A stretch of DNA of 64,000 nucleotides from Nitrospira sp. (GTDB taxonomy: Bacteria > Nitrospirota > Nitrospiria > Nitrospirales > Nitrospiraceae). Location: contig CP092079.1 in NCBI GenBank assembly GCA_022226955.1, positions 3,003,043-3,067,042 on the forward strand. The letters run 5' to 3'. This document shows positions 1-9,566 of the stretch, in pieces. The position numbers and the translations under genes were made by a program. Below the pieces are notes generated by a model. The model searched no databases, was not told the origin of the DNA, and saw only the letters and a program-made list of their open reading frames with translations. Positions within the stretch are counted from its first letter, which is position 1. Each line of letters starts with the position of its first letter.

Positions 1-104
1 GCTCCCACCGTCAGCGATTCAGCCTGAGCGAGCCCACCGATTCCAACGAGGCCGGCAATCCCACTGACGATAGCCGCAGTCAGGCGCGCACGTCGAACGC
101 TCAA
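1..104 (-). CDS. N-terminal fragment of an exported protein
   Basis: Reading leftward from a TTG at 102-104, the frame stays open to the window edge. It encodes about 34 residues that look like a classical Sec signal peptide: a basic start (SVRRAR), a hydrophobic core rich in A, I, G and L, and an AQA-E cleavage site, followed by SLTVGA. There is no ATG in this frame. The only ribosome-binding hint is a GGTGG about ten bases upstream. The mature start resembles periplasmic substrate-binding proteins, but only about six mature residues are visible, so no function is assigned. The signal peptide is fairly clear; the start codon is uncertain. Confidence 0.5.
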   Translation of the reverse strand, partial: MSVRRARLTAAIVSGIAGLVGIGGLAQAESLTVG

Positions 105-204
105 CCGTGGATGCCACCGTCTAGCCCCATTGTGGGCTGGTTTTATTTGAGTTTCTTGGAGAAGCCTGGAGTCACGCATAGTTGATTCCTTTGTATCGTT
201 GGTT

Positions 205-225
205 CATGCAATGACGAATTGCATG
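205..225. repeat. 8-bp-arm inverted repeat, possible operator
   Basis: CATGCAAT and ATTGCATG face each other across GACGA. The dyad lies in the 415-bp intergenic space between the leftward exported-protein fragment and the RND operon. It is about 100 bp upstream of the former and about 300 bp upstream of the latter. It has no T-run, so it is more likely a protein-binding site than a terminator. The rest of positions 105-365 shows no gene. Confidence 0.35.
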
Positions 226-365
226 CATGAAATAGCAATATCGATACCAATGGAGTGCTTATCCTTTGCCTATATGAGAAGGCAGCGCGGACAGCGTATT
301 TCTTTATGGATCGTGTTTCATCGCAAAGGTTGTGTCTTGATCTACGGTTGAGGAATCGAGCGAGA

Positions 366-387
366 TCGCACAATGCACTCAGTGCGA
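366..387. promoter_or_regulatory. Enhancer-like dyad, copy 1 (TCGCACA-N7-CAGTGCGA)
   Basis: Perfect inverted repeat TCGCAC/GTGCGA with a 10-bp spacer. The same arms, the same spacer length and the same inner A and CA bases recur at 12205-12226. Its centre is about 112 bp upstream of the -24 element of the sigma-54-like promoter at 487-502. That is the usual position for an NtrC-family activator site. The natural candidate binder is the regulator encoded at 14244-15635, which sits beside the second copy. Confidence 0.6.
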
Positions 388-486
388 AAACGAGGTATCA
401 ATAGGTGTCAGTATCAGCGCCACTCTTTTCATCTCTATTTCACGTGTACTCGTCAGCCGCGATGGAGCAAACACGGTTTTTGAGAA

Positions 487-502
487 GGGCACAAACATTG
501 CT
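487..502 (+). promoter_or_regulatory. Sigma-54-like -24/-12 promoter of the RND operon
   Basis: The sequence GGGCAC-N5-TTGCT matches the consensus TGGCAC-N5-TTGCW at all but the first base, with the invariant GG and GC exactly 12 bp apart. The predicted transcript start is near 513, only about seven bases before the ATG at 520. No Shine-Dalgarno sequence is visible there, so the permease message would be nearly leaderless. The match and the upstream dyad support it; the short leader argues for caution. Confidence 0.45.
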
Positions 503-519
503 CAGTCTGATAGTTGCGT

Positions 520-3500
520 ATGATGCAGCTTATCCATATCGCCCTGCGGAAGCCCTACACGTTCGTCGTCCTCGCGATCTTGATCGTTCTGTTTGGGGTT
601 CAGACAACCGTTCACATGCCGACGGATGTGTTTCCCAACATCCTTATTCCCGTCACCTCCATCGTCTGGGCCTACGACGGGTTGTTGCCGCAGGACGTCG
701 AAGGGCGCATCACCTATATCTTTGAGCGCTTCCTCACCTCGACCGTCGAGGGCATCAAAAGCATCGTCAGTCACTCCTATTACGGCAGCAGCATTATCAA
801 CGTGTATCTTCAAGACGGAATCGACCGGGGTGGAACCGAAGCCGATATCGCGGCGATTTCGCAGACGGTGGTCAAAGCGCTGCCGCCGGATATTTCCCCA
901 CCGATGGTCATGCGTCTGGCCCCATCATCGGTGCCAGTGGCCATGCTGCAAGTCACTTCCGATACCCTCACGATGGCGGAACTCTACAATCTCTGCATCA
1001 TGCGCATCCGGCCTCTGTTGGTCACCATCGACGGGGCTATTTTGCCGCATCCCTACGGCGGGCAGGATATGCAGATCATGGTGTCGCTCGATCAGCAAAA
1101 ATTGCTGGCCCGCCATCTGACCCCATCGGATGTCCACGTCGCCCTCGGTAGTCAGAACCTTGTGCTGCCCGGGGGCGACCTGAAGGTCAAGGCGACCGAC
1201 TGGATCGTGCTGACGAACGCGTCTCCCCTGAAGGTCGACGATTTCAACAACATTCCGATCAAGCGGGACGGGGACGCGTTCATCCACCTGCGGGACGTTG
1301 CCGATGTGCGGCTCGCGGGCCGGGTGCAAACGAATTCCGTGCTGGTGGACGGCCAGCAGTCCGTCATCATCATCGTGATGAAGAGCAGCGAAGCGTCGAC
1401 TTTGGACGTCGTGGACGGGATCAAGGAGATGATTCCGCGCATCGAAAAGGTTGTGCCGGATGGCGTGAAGGTCAAGCTGCTGAACGATGCCTCGATCTTC
1501 GTTAGGGAATCGATTGTGGACGTGGTGTCCGAAATGGTCATCGCCGCTGTCCTGGTCGGCCTCATCGTCCTCCTGTTGCTCGGCTCCTGGCAGTCGACGG
1601 TCATTGTGGCGACCACCATTCCGCTCTCCATTCTCAGTTCCATCATCTGCCTGCATTGGGCGGGACAGTCCATCAACGTCATGACGCTGGGCGGGCTGGC
1701 GCTGGCGGTGGGCGTGCTCGTCGACGACGCCACGGTGATGATCGAGAACATCGATACGCACCTTGCCCTGAACAAGCCGCTGGAGGATGCCATTGTGGAT
1801 GCCTCCCAGCAGATTCTCCTCCCGACGCTTGTGGCCACCTTGTCGATTGCCATCGTGTGGCTGCCGTTGTTCAAGCTGAGCGGAGTGTCCGGGTGGCTAT
1901 TCATGCCGATGGCAGAGGCCATTATCTTTGCGATGCTGGCGTCTTTTATTCTTTCGCGGACGCTGGTGCCGACCATGGCGAACTACATGCTGAAGGGGCA
2001 TCAGGCGCCGCATGCCCAGGCGGAGGGAGCGACGTCAGCAAAAACGCCGACGCCGGGCGTCTTCGTTAGATTTCAGCAGGGATTTGAACGCGGCTTCGAT
2101 CGTTTCCGCGACCGATATAATGCGCGGCTTGAACAGGCGGTGGCTCATCGCAACAGCGTTGTCGGGATCTTTCTAACTCTCGCTGTCGGCTCGCTGAGTC
2201 TCTTGTATTTCAACGGGCAGGATTTCTTTCCCGAGATCAAGTCGGGGACATTGCAGATGCATATGCGGGCGCCCCTCGGCATGCGGATCGAGGCAACGGG
2301 CCGCATCGCCTCGCTGGTTTCACGAGACATCGAGGAATTGCTTCCCGGCCAGGTGGAAGGCATCGTGAGCAATTGCGGCCTGCCGGTCGGCGCGCATAAC
2401 CTGGCGTTCATCCCGACCCCGACGATCGGCCCGCAGGACTGCGACATGACCATCTCTCTGAAGGACGAAAAATCGCCGGTGTGGGACTATCGCCGCGTGC
2501 TCCGCAAGGGCTTGCGGGAGCGCTACCCCGGCACTGAATTTACCTTCCAGCCGGCGGACCTGACCGCAAAGATCCTCAACTTTGGGTCGCCCTCTCCCAT
2601 TGACGTGCAAATCAACGGCCCCGAGCGGCATGCCAACTACGAGTTCGCGCGCAACCTGGCCGGCCGGTTGCGCCAGATCCCCGGGACCACCGATGTCGTG
2701 ATCCAGCAGACCATGCGCACGCCGACACTCCTTGCCGAAACCAACCGCATGTTCGGGCTTGGCATGAACCTGACCCAGAAAGACGTCGCGGGCAACCTGC
2801 TGTTGACGACGGCCGGCAGCCAGCAGGTCGATCAGCAATACTGGCTCGACCGGAAAACCGGCATGTCCTACCGGATCAATGTGTATACCCCTCAGCAGCA
2901 GCTCACCAGCATCAAGGATTTGTTGACGGTGCCCGTCGCGCGAGACGATCAGAGCGCAACGGATAAAAGTCCGAACCTGCTGGGCAATGTCACATCGTTG
3001 TCCGCGGTCGGGACGCCCGGCGTCATTACGCACAAAGATATTATGCCGCTCATCGATATCTATGTATCCGCCGACGGACGCGATCTGGGCGGTGTGCTGG
3101 AGGATGTGGAGCAAGTCGCTCAGAGCATGAAGGGCGAGCTGCCCCGCAGCGCGGCGATCGAAATCCATGGCCAGGCCGAATTGATGCGCGATGCCTACAA
3201 GGAACTCGCCGTCGGCCTTGTCGTCGCCATCGTGCTGGTCTATCTGCTGATCGTCGTCAATTTCCAGTCGTGGCTCGATCCCTTCATCATCATTACGGCC
3301 TTGCCTGGCGCCCTGGCGGGCATCGCATGGAGTCTGTTTCTGACGCACACGAATCTTTCCACTCCGGCGCTGACCGGCGCCATCATGACCATGGGCACGG
3401 CTACGGCCAATTCGATCCTGGTGGTGTCCTATGCCCGCGACCGGCTTGCCGAGCATGGCGATGCGCTGCGGGCGGCGATCGAAGCCGGGAAAGCCCGCAT

Positions 3501-3699
3501 CCGTCCCGTGCTCATGACCGCGGCCGCGATGATCATCGGGATGTTGCCGATGTCGATGGGGAACTCTCAGAATGCGCCGCTCGGGCGCGCCGTCATGGGC
3601 GGCTTGATCGTCGCGACGCTGTTCACGCTGGTGTTCGTTCCCTGTGTGTACGCGATTCTGTATAACCGGCGCGTCGTCCGCCAACCGGAGCGAAGCTGA
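520..3699 (+). CDS. RND efflux permease (AcrB/MdtB-like)
   Basis: Inner-membrane, proton-driven export pump of about 1060 residues, the usual length for RND permeases. It has a short N-terminal helix (residues about 12-30), two large periplasmic loops and clustered membrane segments around 335-500 and 870-1050. The paired acidic residues of TM4 are present (LVDDATVMIEN, D402-D403). The TM10 lysine of AcrB (AKN in LSAKNA) is replaced in TATANS, so proton relay differs in detail from AcrB. It lacks the DFG..VDGS motif of heavy-metal RND pumps, so a drug or organic substrate is more likely than a metal. ATGs at 520 and 523 and a TTG at 514 are all possible starts; the homologous N-terminus begins about here. 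First gene of a three-gene efflux operon. Confidence 0.9.
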   Translation: MMQLIHIALRKPYTFVVLAILIVLFGVQTTVHMPTDVFPNILIPVTSIVWAYDGLLPQDVEGRITYIFERFLTSTVEGIKSIVSHSYYGSSIINVYLQDGIDRGGTEADIAAISQTVVKALPPDISPPMVMRLAPSSVPVAMLQVTSDTLTMAELYNLCIMRIRPLLVTIDGAILPHPYGGQDMQIMVSLDQQKLLARHLTPSDVHVALGSQNLVLPGGDLKVKATDWIVLTNASPLKVDDFNNIPIKRDGDAFIHLRDVADVRLAGRVQTNSVLVDGQQSVIIIVMKSSEASTLDVVDGIKEMIPRIEKVVPDGVKVKLLNDASIFVRESIVDVVSEMVIAAVLVGLIVLLLLGSWQSTVIVATTIPLSILSSIICLHWAGQSINVMTLGGLALAVGVLVDDATVMIENIDTHLALNKPLEDAIVDASQQILLPTLVATLSIAIVWLPLFKLSGVSGWLFMPMAEAIIFAMLASFILSRTLVPTMANYMLKGHQAPHAQAEGATSAKTPTPGVFVRFQQGFERGFDRFRDRYNARLEQAVAHRNSVVGIFLTLAVGSLSLLYFNGQDFFPEIKSGTLQMHMRAPLGMRIEATGRIASLVSRDIEELLPGQVEGIVSNCGLPVGAHNLAFIPTPTIGPQDCDMTISLKDEKSPVWDYRRVLRKGLRERYPGTEFTFQPADLTAKILNFGSPSPIDVQINGPERHANYEFARNLAGRLRQIPGTTDVVIQQTMRTPTLLAETNRMFGLGMNLTQKDVAGNLLLTTAGSQQVDQQYWLDRKTGMSYRINVYTPQQQLTSIKDLLTVPVARDDQSATDKSPNLLGNVTSLSAVGTPGVITHKDIMPLIDIYVSADGRDLGGVLEDVEQVAQSMKGELPRSAAIEIHGQAELMRDAYKELAVGLVVAIVLVYLLIVVNFQSWLDPFIIITALPGALAGIAWSLFLTHTNLSTPALTGAIMTMGTATANSILVVSYARDRLAEHGDALRAAIEAGKARIRPVLMTAAAMIIGMLPMSMGNSQNAPLGRAVMGGLIVATLFTLVFVPCVYAILYNRRVVRQPERS

Positions 3700-3700
3700 C

Positions 3701-4900
3701 ATGAATGGCTTGCGTGGAAAAGGCCTCGTCATCGCATGCATCCTTCTGAGCCTGGGCTATCTAGGCTATCGACTGTACGACAGCCGGGTCGAAGCGGAGG
3801 CGCTGCGGGAAGCCACCCTCGAACATGCCATTCCGACCGTCGCCGTGATTCATGCCACGCCGGTGCCGCCGAACGAGACGATCACGCTTCCCGGCAATAT
3901 TCGAGCCTGGTATGAGGCTCCGATTTATGCGCAGGTCTCGGGCTACGTGAAGATGTGGTACAAGGACTACGGCGCGCAGGTTAAGAAGGGCGACGTGCTC
4001 GCCGAAATCAACGCGCCGGGGCTCGATGCGCAATATGCGCAGGCCAAAGCGGATCTGGAGTCGGAACGGGCCAAGAATGCGCTGGCCGAACTGACGGCCA
4101 GGCGCTACGTGGCGATGCGGGCCAACCATGCGCTGTCCGAGCAGGCCATCTCGGTGCAAGTCGCCGAGGCGAAAGCCCAAGCGGCCAAAGTCAAAGCCTC
4201 GGAACAAAACGTCAAAAACTTCGAAGCGATGATCCGGTTCAAATCGATCGTCGCCCCCTATGACGGCATCGTGATCGATCGCAATATCAATGTCGGCGAC
4301 TACGTCAATAAGGACGGAACGATTAGCACACCTGGAGTCATCAGCAACCTCTTTACGGTCGCCGACGTCAGCATGATGCGTCTGTTTGTCAATGTCCCTG
4401 AAATGTTTGGCCCGTTTCTCCAGCCTGGCATGACAGCCGACGTCTCCGTGCCGCAGTTGCCGCAGCGGCATTTCACCGCCAAGTTCCTGACGGTCGCCCG
4501 CGGATTCGATGTGAGCACGCGCACCGCCGTCACCGAATTCACAATCGAAAACGAAGACCGCGCGCTGTGGCCGGGATCCTACGCAGCCGTCCGTCTGACG
4601 GCGCCGGTAGAAAAAAGCGTGTTCACCATTCCATCGACCGCCATGGTTTTCCAAGAGCATGGCGCGCAGGTGGCGGTGGTGGCGGAAGGGGACCGCGTGC
4701 ATTTTCAATCGATCACCGTCGGCCGAATTCTCGATAGCGCGATTGAAGTGGCAGACGGAATTTCCTTGCACGACCGGATTATCAATAATCCCAGCGCGGC
4801 GCTGCTGGAGGGCGATGTCGTGCGTGTCGTGACGCCGGCGCCCGGATACGATCTCGTGACGCCGGATGCCCCGGCCTCCAAGGAAGAGCTTGCAAAGTGA
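3701..4900 (+). CDS. RND periplasmic adaptor (membrane fusion protein)
   Basis: About 399 residues. It has an N-terminal hydrophobic anchor (VIACILLSLGYLGYRL), then a split biotinyl-lipoyl domain (ISAQVSGYV-like block followed by VKKGDVLAEI), a central alpha-helical hairpin rich in A, K and E (residues about 100-185), the second lipoyl half (IVAPYDGIVIDRNINVGDYV), and beta-barrel and membrane-proximal domains. It bridges the RND permease to the outer-membrane factor. The ATG is one base after the permease stop and has GGAG about ten bases upstream, so I chose it over upstream in-frame starts. The neighbouring genes fix its role. Confidence 0.9.
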   Translation: MNGLRGKGLVIACILLSLGYLGYRLYDSRVEAEALREATLEHAIPTVAVIHATPVPPNETITLPGNIRAWYEAPIYAQVSGYVKMWYKDYGAQVKKGDVLAEINAPGLDAQYAQAKADLESERAKNALAELTARRYVAMRANHALSEQAISVQVAEAKAQAAKVKASEQNVKNFEAMIRFKSIVAPYDGIVIDRNINVGDYVNKDGTISTPGVISNLFTVADVSMMRLFVNVPEMFGPFLQPGMTADVSVPQLPQRHFTAKFLTVARGFDVSTRTAVTEFTIENEDRALWPGSYAAVRLTAPVEKSVFTIPSTAMVFQEHGAQVAVVAEGDRVHFQSITVGRILDSAIEVADGISLHDRIINNPSAALLEGDVVRVVTPAPGYDLVTPDAPASKEELAK

Positions 4901-4913
4901 CGATCCTCTTCAC

Positions 4914-6533
4914 ATGATGAAGACGCGGATACAAACTCAATGGTCCTTATCCGGCGCCTTGTCCGCCGTGGCCTGGCGGAGCGTGGCTGTTCTGCTGGCG
5001 CTCAGCGTTTCCGCCTGTAGCGACTGGCTGCCGCATGTCGATCCGGCTCCGGACTATCAGCCGGCGCAATTTGTCGTTCCGGCTTCATGGCATGGAGAAA
5101 GTCCTTTTATCGAAGCGTCGCCGTCGGATGGCGAACTGCGCTCGGATTGGTGGGTGCTGTACAACGATTCGTTGCTGAACCAGCTCGAAGAGCAGGCCAT
5201 GGCGGCCAATCCCGATCTTCAGGCTACGGCGGAGCGGTTCATCCAGGCTCGCGATGACATGATGAAGGCCCGGTCTCGCCGAATGCCGCAAGTCGGGGTG
5301 GAGTTCGGCGCCTCGAACAATCGACAATCGGAGCATACCCTGTTTCGCGCGCCTAACAGTGCGATCAGGGAAAGCTCCGTGTCTCTCGGAGGGCTCGCCT
5401 CCTGGGAGCCAGATTTCTGGTCGGCGATCCGCAATGCGACGCGCCTGGAAACCTATCGCGCTGAGGAGCGCGCCGCCGACTATGGGCTTGCGCGTCTTAG
5501 CCTGCAGGCGGAGATTGCGGCAAATTATTTTATGCTGCGCGGCTACGACGCCGAGATCGCGATTTATACGCAATCGATCAATCTCTATCGACGGTCCCTG
5601 ACCATTGTGAAAACCCAGTTCGCTGGGGCGATTGCGTCGGCGCTCGATGTTGCCCGCGTCGAATCGCTCCTGTACAGCACTGAAACGAAATTGGCCCAAG
5701 TGCATGGGCAGCGCCAGGTGACGGAACAATCGATCGCCATTCTCGTCAACATGGCCCCCTCCGGGTTCACGATCAAGCCGGTCGATCAGCTTCGCGTGGC
5801 GAAGATAGCGATTCCTCGGACGATTCCGTCGACCTTGCTGGAGCGACGGCCGGATGTGGCCGGAATGGAGCGGCAGATGGCGCAAGCCAACCGCGCGATC
5901 GGGATCGCCCGCGCCGCCTTTTATCCGAGCGTGACGCTCCGGGTCGGGGGCGGTTTCGAGGATTCCGGCTTTAATCTCATCCAACTGGCCAACAGCTTAT
6001 GGTCCTATGGCGCGACCGCATCGGTGCCGATGTTTCAGGGAGGCTATCGTCGTGCCCAATTGCAGCAGGCCTGGTCGGCCTACCGCGAAACGGAGGATCG
6101 ATACCGTTCGACGGTGCTCAATGCGTTTCGCGAAGTCGAAAATAGTTTAAGCCTGACCAATCAGCTGAGCACGGCAGTCGACCGGCAGGAGGCGGCGGTC
6201 GGGGCGACGATGCACGCGCAAAATCTGACCACCGAATTGTATCAAGGCGGACTGGCCTCCAGCCTTGAGCTGATTTATGCGGAGGTGGCCACGCTCACGG
6301 CGCGCATCGAATCGGTGCAGATCAAGGCCGATCTTCTGCGGGCCTCGGTGGCGCTGATCCGCGCGCTCGGCGGCGGGTGGAACCGGAATCAATTGCCCGC
6401 AGACGAAGAGATCCAACCCTTCGGCACGTTTCAATACACGAATCTCGACAAGCCGCCATCCGCGGGCGGCATCGATGTCGATGCAGGCAATCGCCAGCGC
6501 TACAACGATCTGACCAAGTCTCCGGCTCCTTGA
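4914..6533 (+). CDS. Outer-membrane efflux factor, NodT/TolC family lipoprotein
   Basis: About 539 residues. It has a lipoprotein signal (LALSVSAC lipobox) and then the duplicated helical-barrel repeats of outer-membrane factors: PDLQATAERF early, ERRPDVAGMERQMAQANRAIGIARAAFYPS in the second half. It forms the exit duct for the RND pump. The start is ATG 4914 (4917 is also possible), 13 bp after the adaptor stop. The C-terminal tail after about residue 490 (GGGWNRNQLP onward) is polar and probably periplasmic. The gene runs convergently into the EmrA-like gene; the 73-bp gap holds only a small hairpin (CGCATT-AGC-AATGCG at 6582-6596) without a T-run. Confidence 0.9.
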   Translation: MMKTRIQTQWSLSGALSAVAWRSVAVLLALSVSACSDWLPHVDPAPDYQPAQFVVPASWHGESPFIEASPSDGELRSDWWVLYNDSLLNQLEEQAMAANPDLQATAERFIQARDDMMKARSRRMPQVGVEFGASNNRQSEHTLFRAPNSAIRESSVSLGGLASWEPDFWSAIRNATRLETYRAEERAADYGLARLSLQAEIAANYFMLRGYDAEIAIYTQSINLYRRSLTIVKTQFAGAIASALDVARVESLLYSTETKLAQVHGQRQVTEQSIAILVNMAPSGFTIKPVDQLRVAKIAIPRTIPSTLLERRPDVAGMERQMAQANRAIGIARAAFYPSVTLRVGGGFEDSGFNLIQLANSLWSYGATASVPMFQGGYRRAQLQQAWSAYRETEDRYRSTVLNAFREVENSLSLTNQLSTAVDRQEAAVGATMHAQNLTTELYQGGLASSLELIYAEVATLTARIESVQIKADLLRASVALIRALGGGWNRNQLPADEEIQPFGTFQYTNLDKPPSAGGIDVDAGNRQRYNDLTKSPAP

Positions 6534-6606
6534 CCGGGCGCGTGTATTCCGCGAGGCGGTGCAGGGCCACAAGCACCTGAGCGCATTAGCAATGCGGAGC
6601 GCGCCT

Positions 6607-8055
6607 CTATCTCTGACCCAGCAATCCAGAATGTGGAGCGATGGAGGGAGCGGGCGGAGTTGGCGAGCTAGTCATATCCGATCGATATCGCGGAACATGC
6701 GAGCGGGGTGCAAGCTCGAACCGATCGGGGCGCAGAGTTGAATCGGCAACGGGCTCGGCGGCGGCTTTTCTCCAGATCCCTTGTTCCATGTCTGTCTGGC
6801 GGGCATTGTCTTGTTCCTGTGTGACTGGCCTGTCGGCTAGGGTACCGTTGTCGGCGACTACGAGGTTATTGGCCATCACTTCTTTCGCCATCGCCTCCGC
6901 GGTGGGCAGCTCGTCGGCATATACGTCGGTGGCATATTCCGCTGTCGAAGGCGCGGCGGTGGATGTCCATACGGACTGTCCGGTTTCTCCGATATTGATC
7001 ATGGTGACGGTGGAAAGCCCCGGTCTGATCGGATGTTCGAGAATTTCCTGTTCAGGCAGCGCGATGCGGACCGGCACTCGTTCGACGATGTGGATGAAGT
7101 TGCCCGTGGCATTGTCCGGCGGCAAGAGGGCGAAGGCGCTCCCGCTGCCGGGCACGAGTCCTTCAACCGTGCCGTGAAATGTGTATTGCGACCCGTACAA
7201 GCCGACGTTGACCAGCGCCGTTTGCCCAGGGCGGATATGTTGCAACTCGGTTTCGCGCAGATTCGCCTCGACCCACAAATGGTCTAGCGGCACGATCGTC
7301 ATGAGCGGCGCGCCGGGATGCACGCGGTCGCCGACCTGTGCCTTTCTCTTTGCCACATAGCCGGAGATCGGGGCTTTGATCTGCTGGCGGGTGTACTCCA
7401 GATAGGCATCGATGAGTTGATGCTTGGCCAGCTCGACGGCCGGATGCGCCATGATCGTCGTGCCGCCGACTTGCGCGTCGAGCGTATCGAGTTCCGCCCG
7501 CGTTTCCCGCACATCCGCTTCCAGGGAGAGGATCTTGTCGGAGGTATTCTGTAAGATTTGCTTGGACACGGCGCCGCTGGCCGCCGCCGTTTGATAGCGC
7601 GCCAGATCGTGGAGGGCCAGATCCAGACGGGCGGCGCGTGAGGCCAGTTTCTCCGCCAGTTGCTTTCTGGTCATGAACAGGGCGGCGATGCGCCGCACTT
7701 CTTCGCCGAGCCTGCCGCGCGCGCGCCCGAGCGCGGCATAGGCCAGATGTTCGTCGAGGCGGATCATCAAGTCGCCGCGATTCACAAATTGCGTTTCCTC
7801 GGCCAGCACCTGCGTGACGATGCCGGACGCTTGCGCGGCGACCGGGACGAGATTCCCCGTGACATAGGCATTGTCGGTGCGGACCCAGAACCGGTCGTGC
7901 GTCCACCAGTAGTTGAGGTAGCCGAGGCTGGAAATCAGCACCAGGGCGGCCACGATTAGCAGCCGGCGGTTTCGGCGGGCGCGGATGACTTTGGGATGGA
8001 TCCGGGTCGAGCCCGGCGTTGGCGGTGTTGTGGATGGTGTCGATGTCGTGGTCAT
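6607..8055 (-). CDS. EmrA/HlyD-type adaptor of an MFS efflux system
   Basis: About 482 residues. It has a cytoplasmic proline/threonine-rich start, one membrane helix (LLIVAALVLISSLGYLNYWW), then a lipoyl block (TDNAYVTGNLVPVAAQASG), a long helical hairpin and a second lipoyl half (IKAPISGYVAKRKAQVGDRV). The TDNAYV motif is typical of EmrA-type partners of MFS pumps. A polar C-terminal extension of roughly 110 residues after about 370 goes beyond the usual EmrA length; its role is unknown. Its ATG overlaps the stop of the upstream outer-membrane-factor gene (8052-8055), indicating translational coupling. Last gene of the minus-strand operon. Confidence 0.88.
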   Translation of the reverse strand: MTTTSTPSTTPPTPGSTRIHPKVIRARRNRRLLIVAALVLISSLGYLNYWWTHDRFWVRTDNAYVTGNLVPVAAQASGIVTQVLAEETQFVNRGDLMIRLDEHLAYAALGRARGRLGEEVRRIAALFMTRKQLAEKLASRAARLDLALHDLARYQTAAASGAVSKQILQNTSDKILSLEADVRETRAELDTLDAQVGGTTIMAHPAVELAKHQLIDAYLEYTRQQIKAPISGYVAKRKAQVGDRVHPGAPLMTIVPLDHLWVEANLRETELQHIRPGQTALVNVGLYGSQYTFHGTVEGLVPGSGSAFALLPPDNATGNFIHIVERVPVRIALPEQEILEHPIRPGLSTVTMINIGETGQSVWTSTAAPSTAEYATDVYADELPTAEAMAKEVMANNLVVADNGTLADRPVTQEQDNARQTDMEQGIWRKAAAEPVADSTLRPDRFELAPRSHVPRYRSDMTSSPTPPAPSIAPHSGLLGQR

Positions 8056-9566
8056 TGTGCACTCGGGTTATGGTGTGGTCGTTTCTCAATGTCTTGATTC
8101 ACATAGCCCCCGCCCAGCGCTTCGATGAGATCGACTGCCGCGACCAGCTGGTCGCTCTCCAGCGCCTTCAGGGCATATTCCTGTTCCAGCACCGGCTGGC
8201 GATGCCGCAAGGCTTCGCGGTCGTCGTCCAGGCCGGTGACGAGCCGCACGTTCGCCAAGTGCCAGTCTTCGCCGAGCGAGGTGACCAGGCGTTTGTGCGA
8301 CTCGATCATCTCGCGCGTCGATTGCCAGGCGCTGAGGCTGTCCGCCACTTCGCGCATCGCGTCGAGCAGCGTGTCGTTGTAGAGCTCCACGGCGGAGTCG
8401 TATTCGGCTCGTTGCGCGGCTAATTCTCCCCGCAGCCGGCCGCCCTCGAACCAGGGCATCCGCAGCCCCGGCGCGAAGCCGTAGGCGTTACTTTGGCCGC
8501 TGAACAGCAGATTGGGTAATTTATCGGCGTGTTTCATCAGTGTCAGCGCGTTGAATCCCACAAAGGCCGTGAGGTCGATGGTGGGATAAAATTGCGTCTT
8601 CGCGACTTTGACCAGCCGCGCGGCGGCATCGGCCCGGTAGAGGGCCGCGGCCAGATCGGGGCGATGGACCAGCAGTCCGATAGACAGGTGGTCGGGGGCC
8701 GTGATCTGTTCGGGAATCTCGACGGCTGGTTTGGTAAACAGGTGCAGGGCATAGTCGGGGCCTTGCCCGACCAGCCGGGCGAGGACATGACGTTGGACGT
8801 CCAGTTGATCGCGGAGGCCCACCTGTCGCTTGACGACTGCTTCATAGTCCGCCACGGCGATTTTCACCGGCTGTTCGTTGTCGAGGCCGAGACGGAACCG
8901 GGTCTGCGCGAGCGTCTTGAGATCCCGGCGGATGCCGACCAGCGTCTTCACAATGCCGAGCTGCTGCTGAATGGCTTGTCCTTTGAAATAAGACCGCGCA
9001 ATGGCGGCAGTCAGCCGCAGACGCACCTCGGCCTTTTCAGCTTCCTCCGCGGCGGCCTGTCCCAGCGCCGCTTCGACCGTCGCCCTATTTTTCCCCCAAA
9101 AATCGAATTCGTACCGGAAGCTCAGCGGATTGATGATCCCCAACAGAATCTTATCTCCCGCCACCCTCGGATTCAGGACGGCAAACACGCCGTGCTGCGA
9201 AATGCGTTCATGCGTGAGCGAGGCATCGGCTTCCAGAAAGGGGAGCAGCCGCGCGCCTTCCACTTTCACTAAGGCTTCGGCTTCGCGCAGCCGCGCCGAG
9301 GCGCGCTTGAGGCCGGGATTGTCCTTGAGCGCCGCGTCGATGAGCCCATTCAATTCCTGGTTGCCGAATTGCGTCCACCAGCGATCCTCCGGCCAGTGCT
9401 GGAGCCGGCTGGCGACTTCCGCCAGCGTCTCGCGCATTTCCGGCGGCTCGATCAGTTCGGCGGGAGGATTGCCCGCGGGAATCCAGGCGCAACTGCCGAG
9501 GAGCAGCGCGCAGCCAATGCCGAGGCCGGTCCGCAAGCGCGATGGCGCAGTGCAACGGGATGTCAT
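8052..9566 (-). CDS. Outer-membrane efflux factor of the MFS system
   Basis: About 504 residues, NodT-type, with a lipobox (ALLLGSC) after a basic start. The two related helical repeats are visible (NPGLKRASARLREAEALV and HRPDLAALYRADAAARLVKVAKTQFYPTIDL). It supplies the outer-membrane duct for the MFS permease encoded just upstream and the adaptor just downstream. Both junctions are 4-bp ATGA-type overlaps (9563-9566 and 8052-8055), so the three efflux genes are almost certainly one translationally coupled unit. The substrate cannot be read from the sequence. Confidence 0.9.
   Translation of the reverse strand: MTSRCTAPSRLRTGLGIGCALLLGSCAWIPAGNPPAELIEPPEMRETLAEVASRLQHWPEDRWWTQFGNQELNGLIDAALKDNPGLKRASARLREAEALVKVEGARLLPFLEADASLTHERISQHGVFAVLNPRVAGDKILLGIINPLSFRYEFDFWGKNRATVEAALGQAAAEEAEKAEVRLRLTAAIARSYFKGQAIQQQLGIVKTLVGIRRDLKTLAQTRFRLGLDNEQPVKIAVADYEAVVKRQVGLRDQLDVQRHVLARLVGQGPDYALHLFTKPAVEIPEQITAPDHLSIGLLVHRPDLAAALYRADAAARLVKVAKTQFYPTIDLTAFVGFNALTLMKHADKLPNLLFSGQSNAYGFAPGLRMPWFEGGRLRGELAAQRAEYDSAVELYNDTLLDAMREVADSLSAWQSTREMIESHKRLVTSLGEDWHLANVRLVTGLDDDREALRHRQPVLEQEYALKALESDQLVAAVDLIEALGGGYVNQDIEKRPHHNPSAQ

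Noticed and set aside
2320..3741. 473-residue open frame on the minus strand opposite the RND permease
   Set aside because: No family similarity, strongly Arg/His/Asp-rich, and fully covered by a well-supported permease gene.
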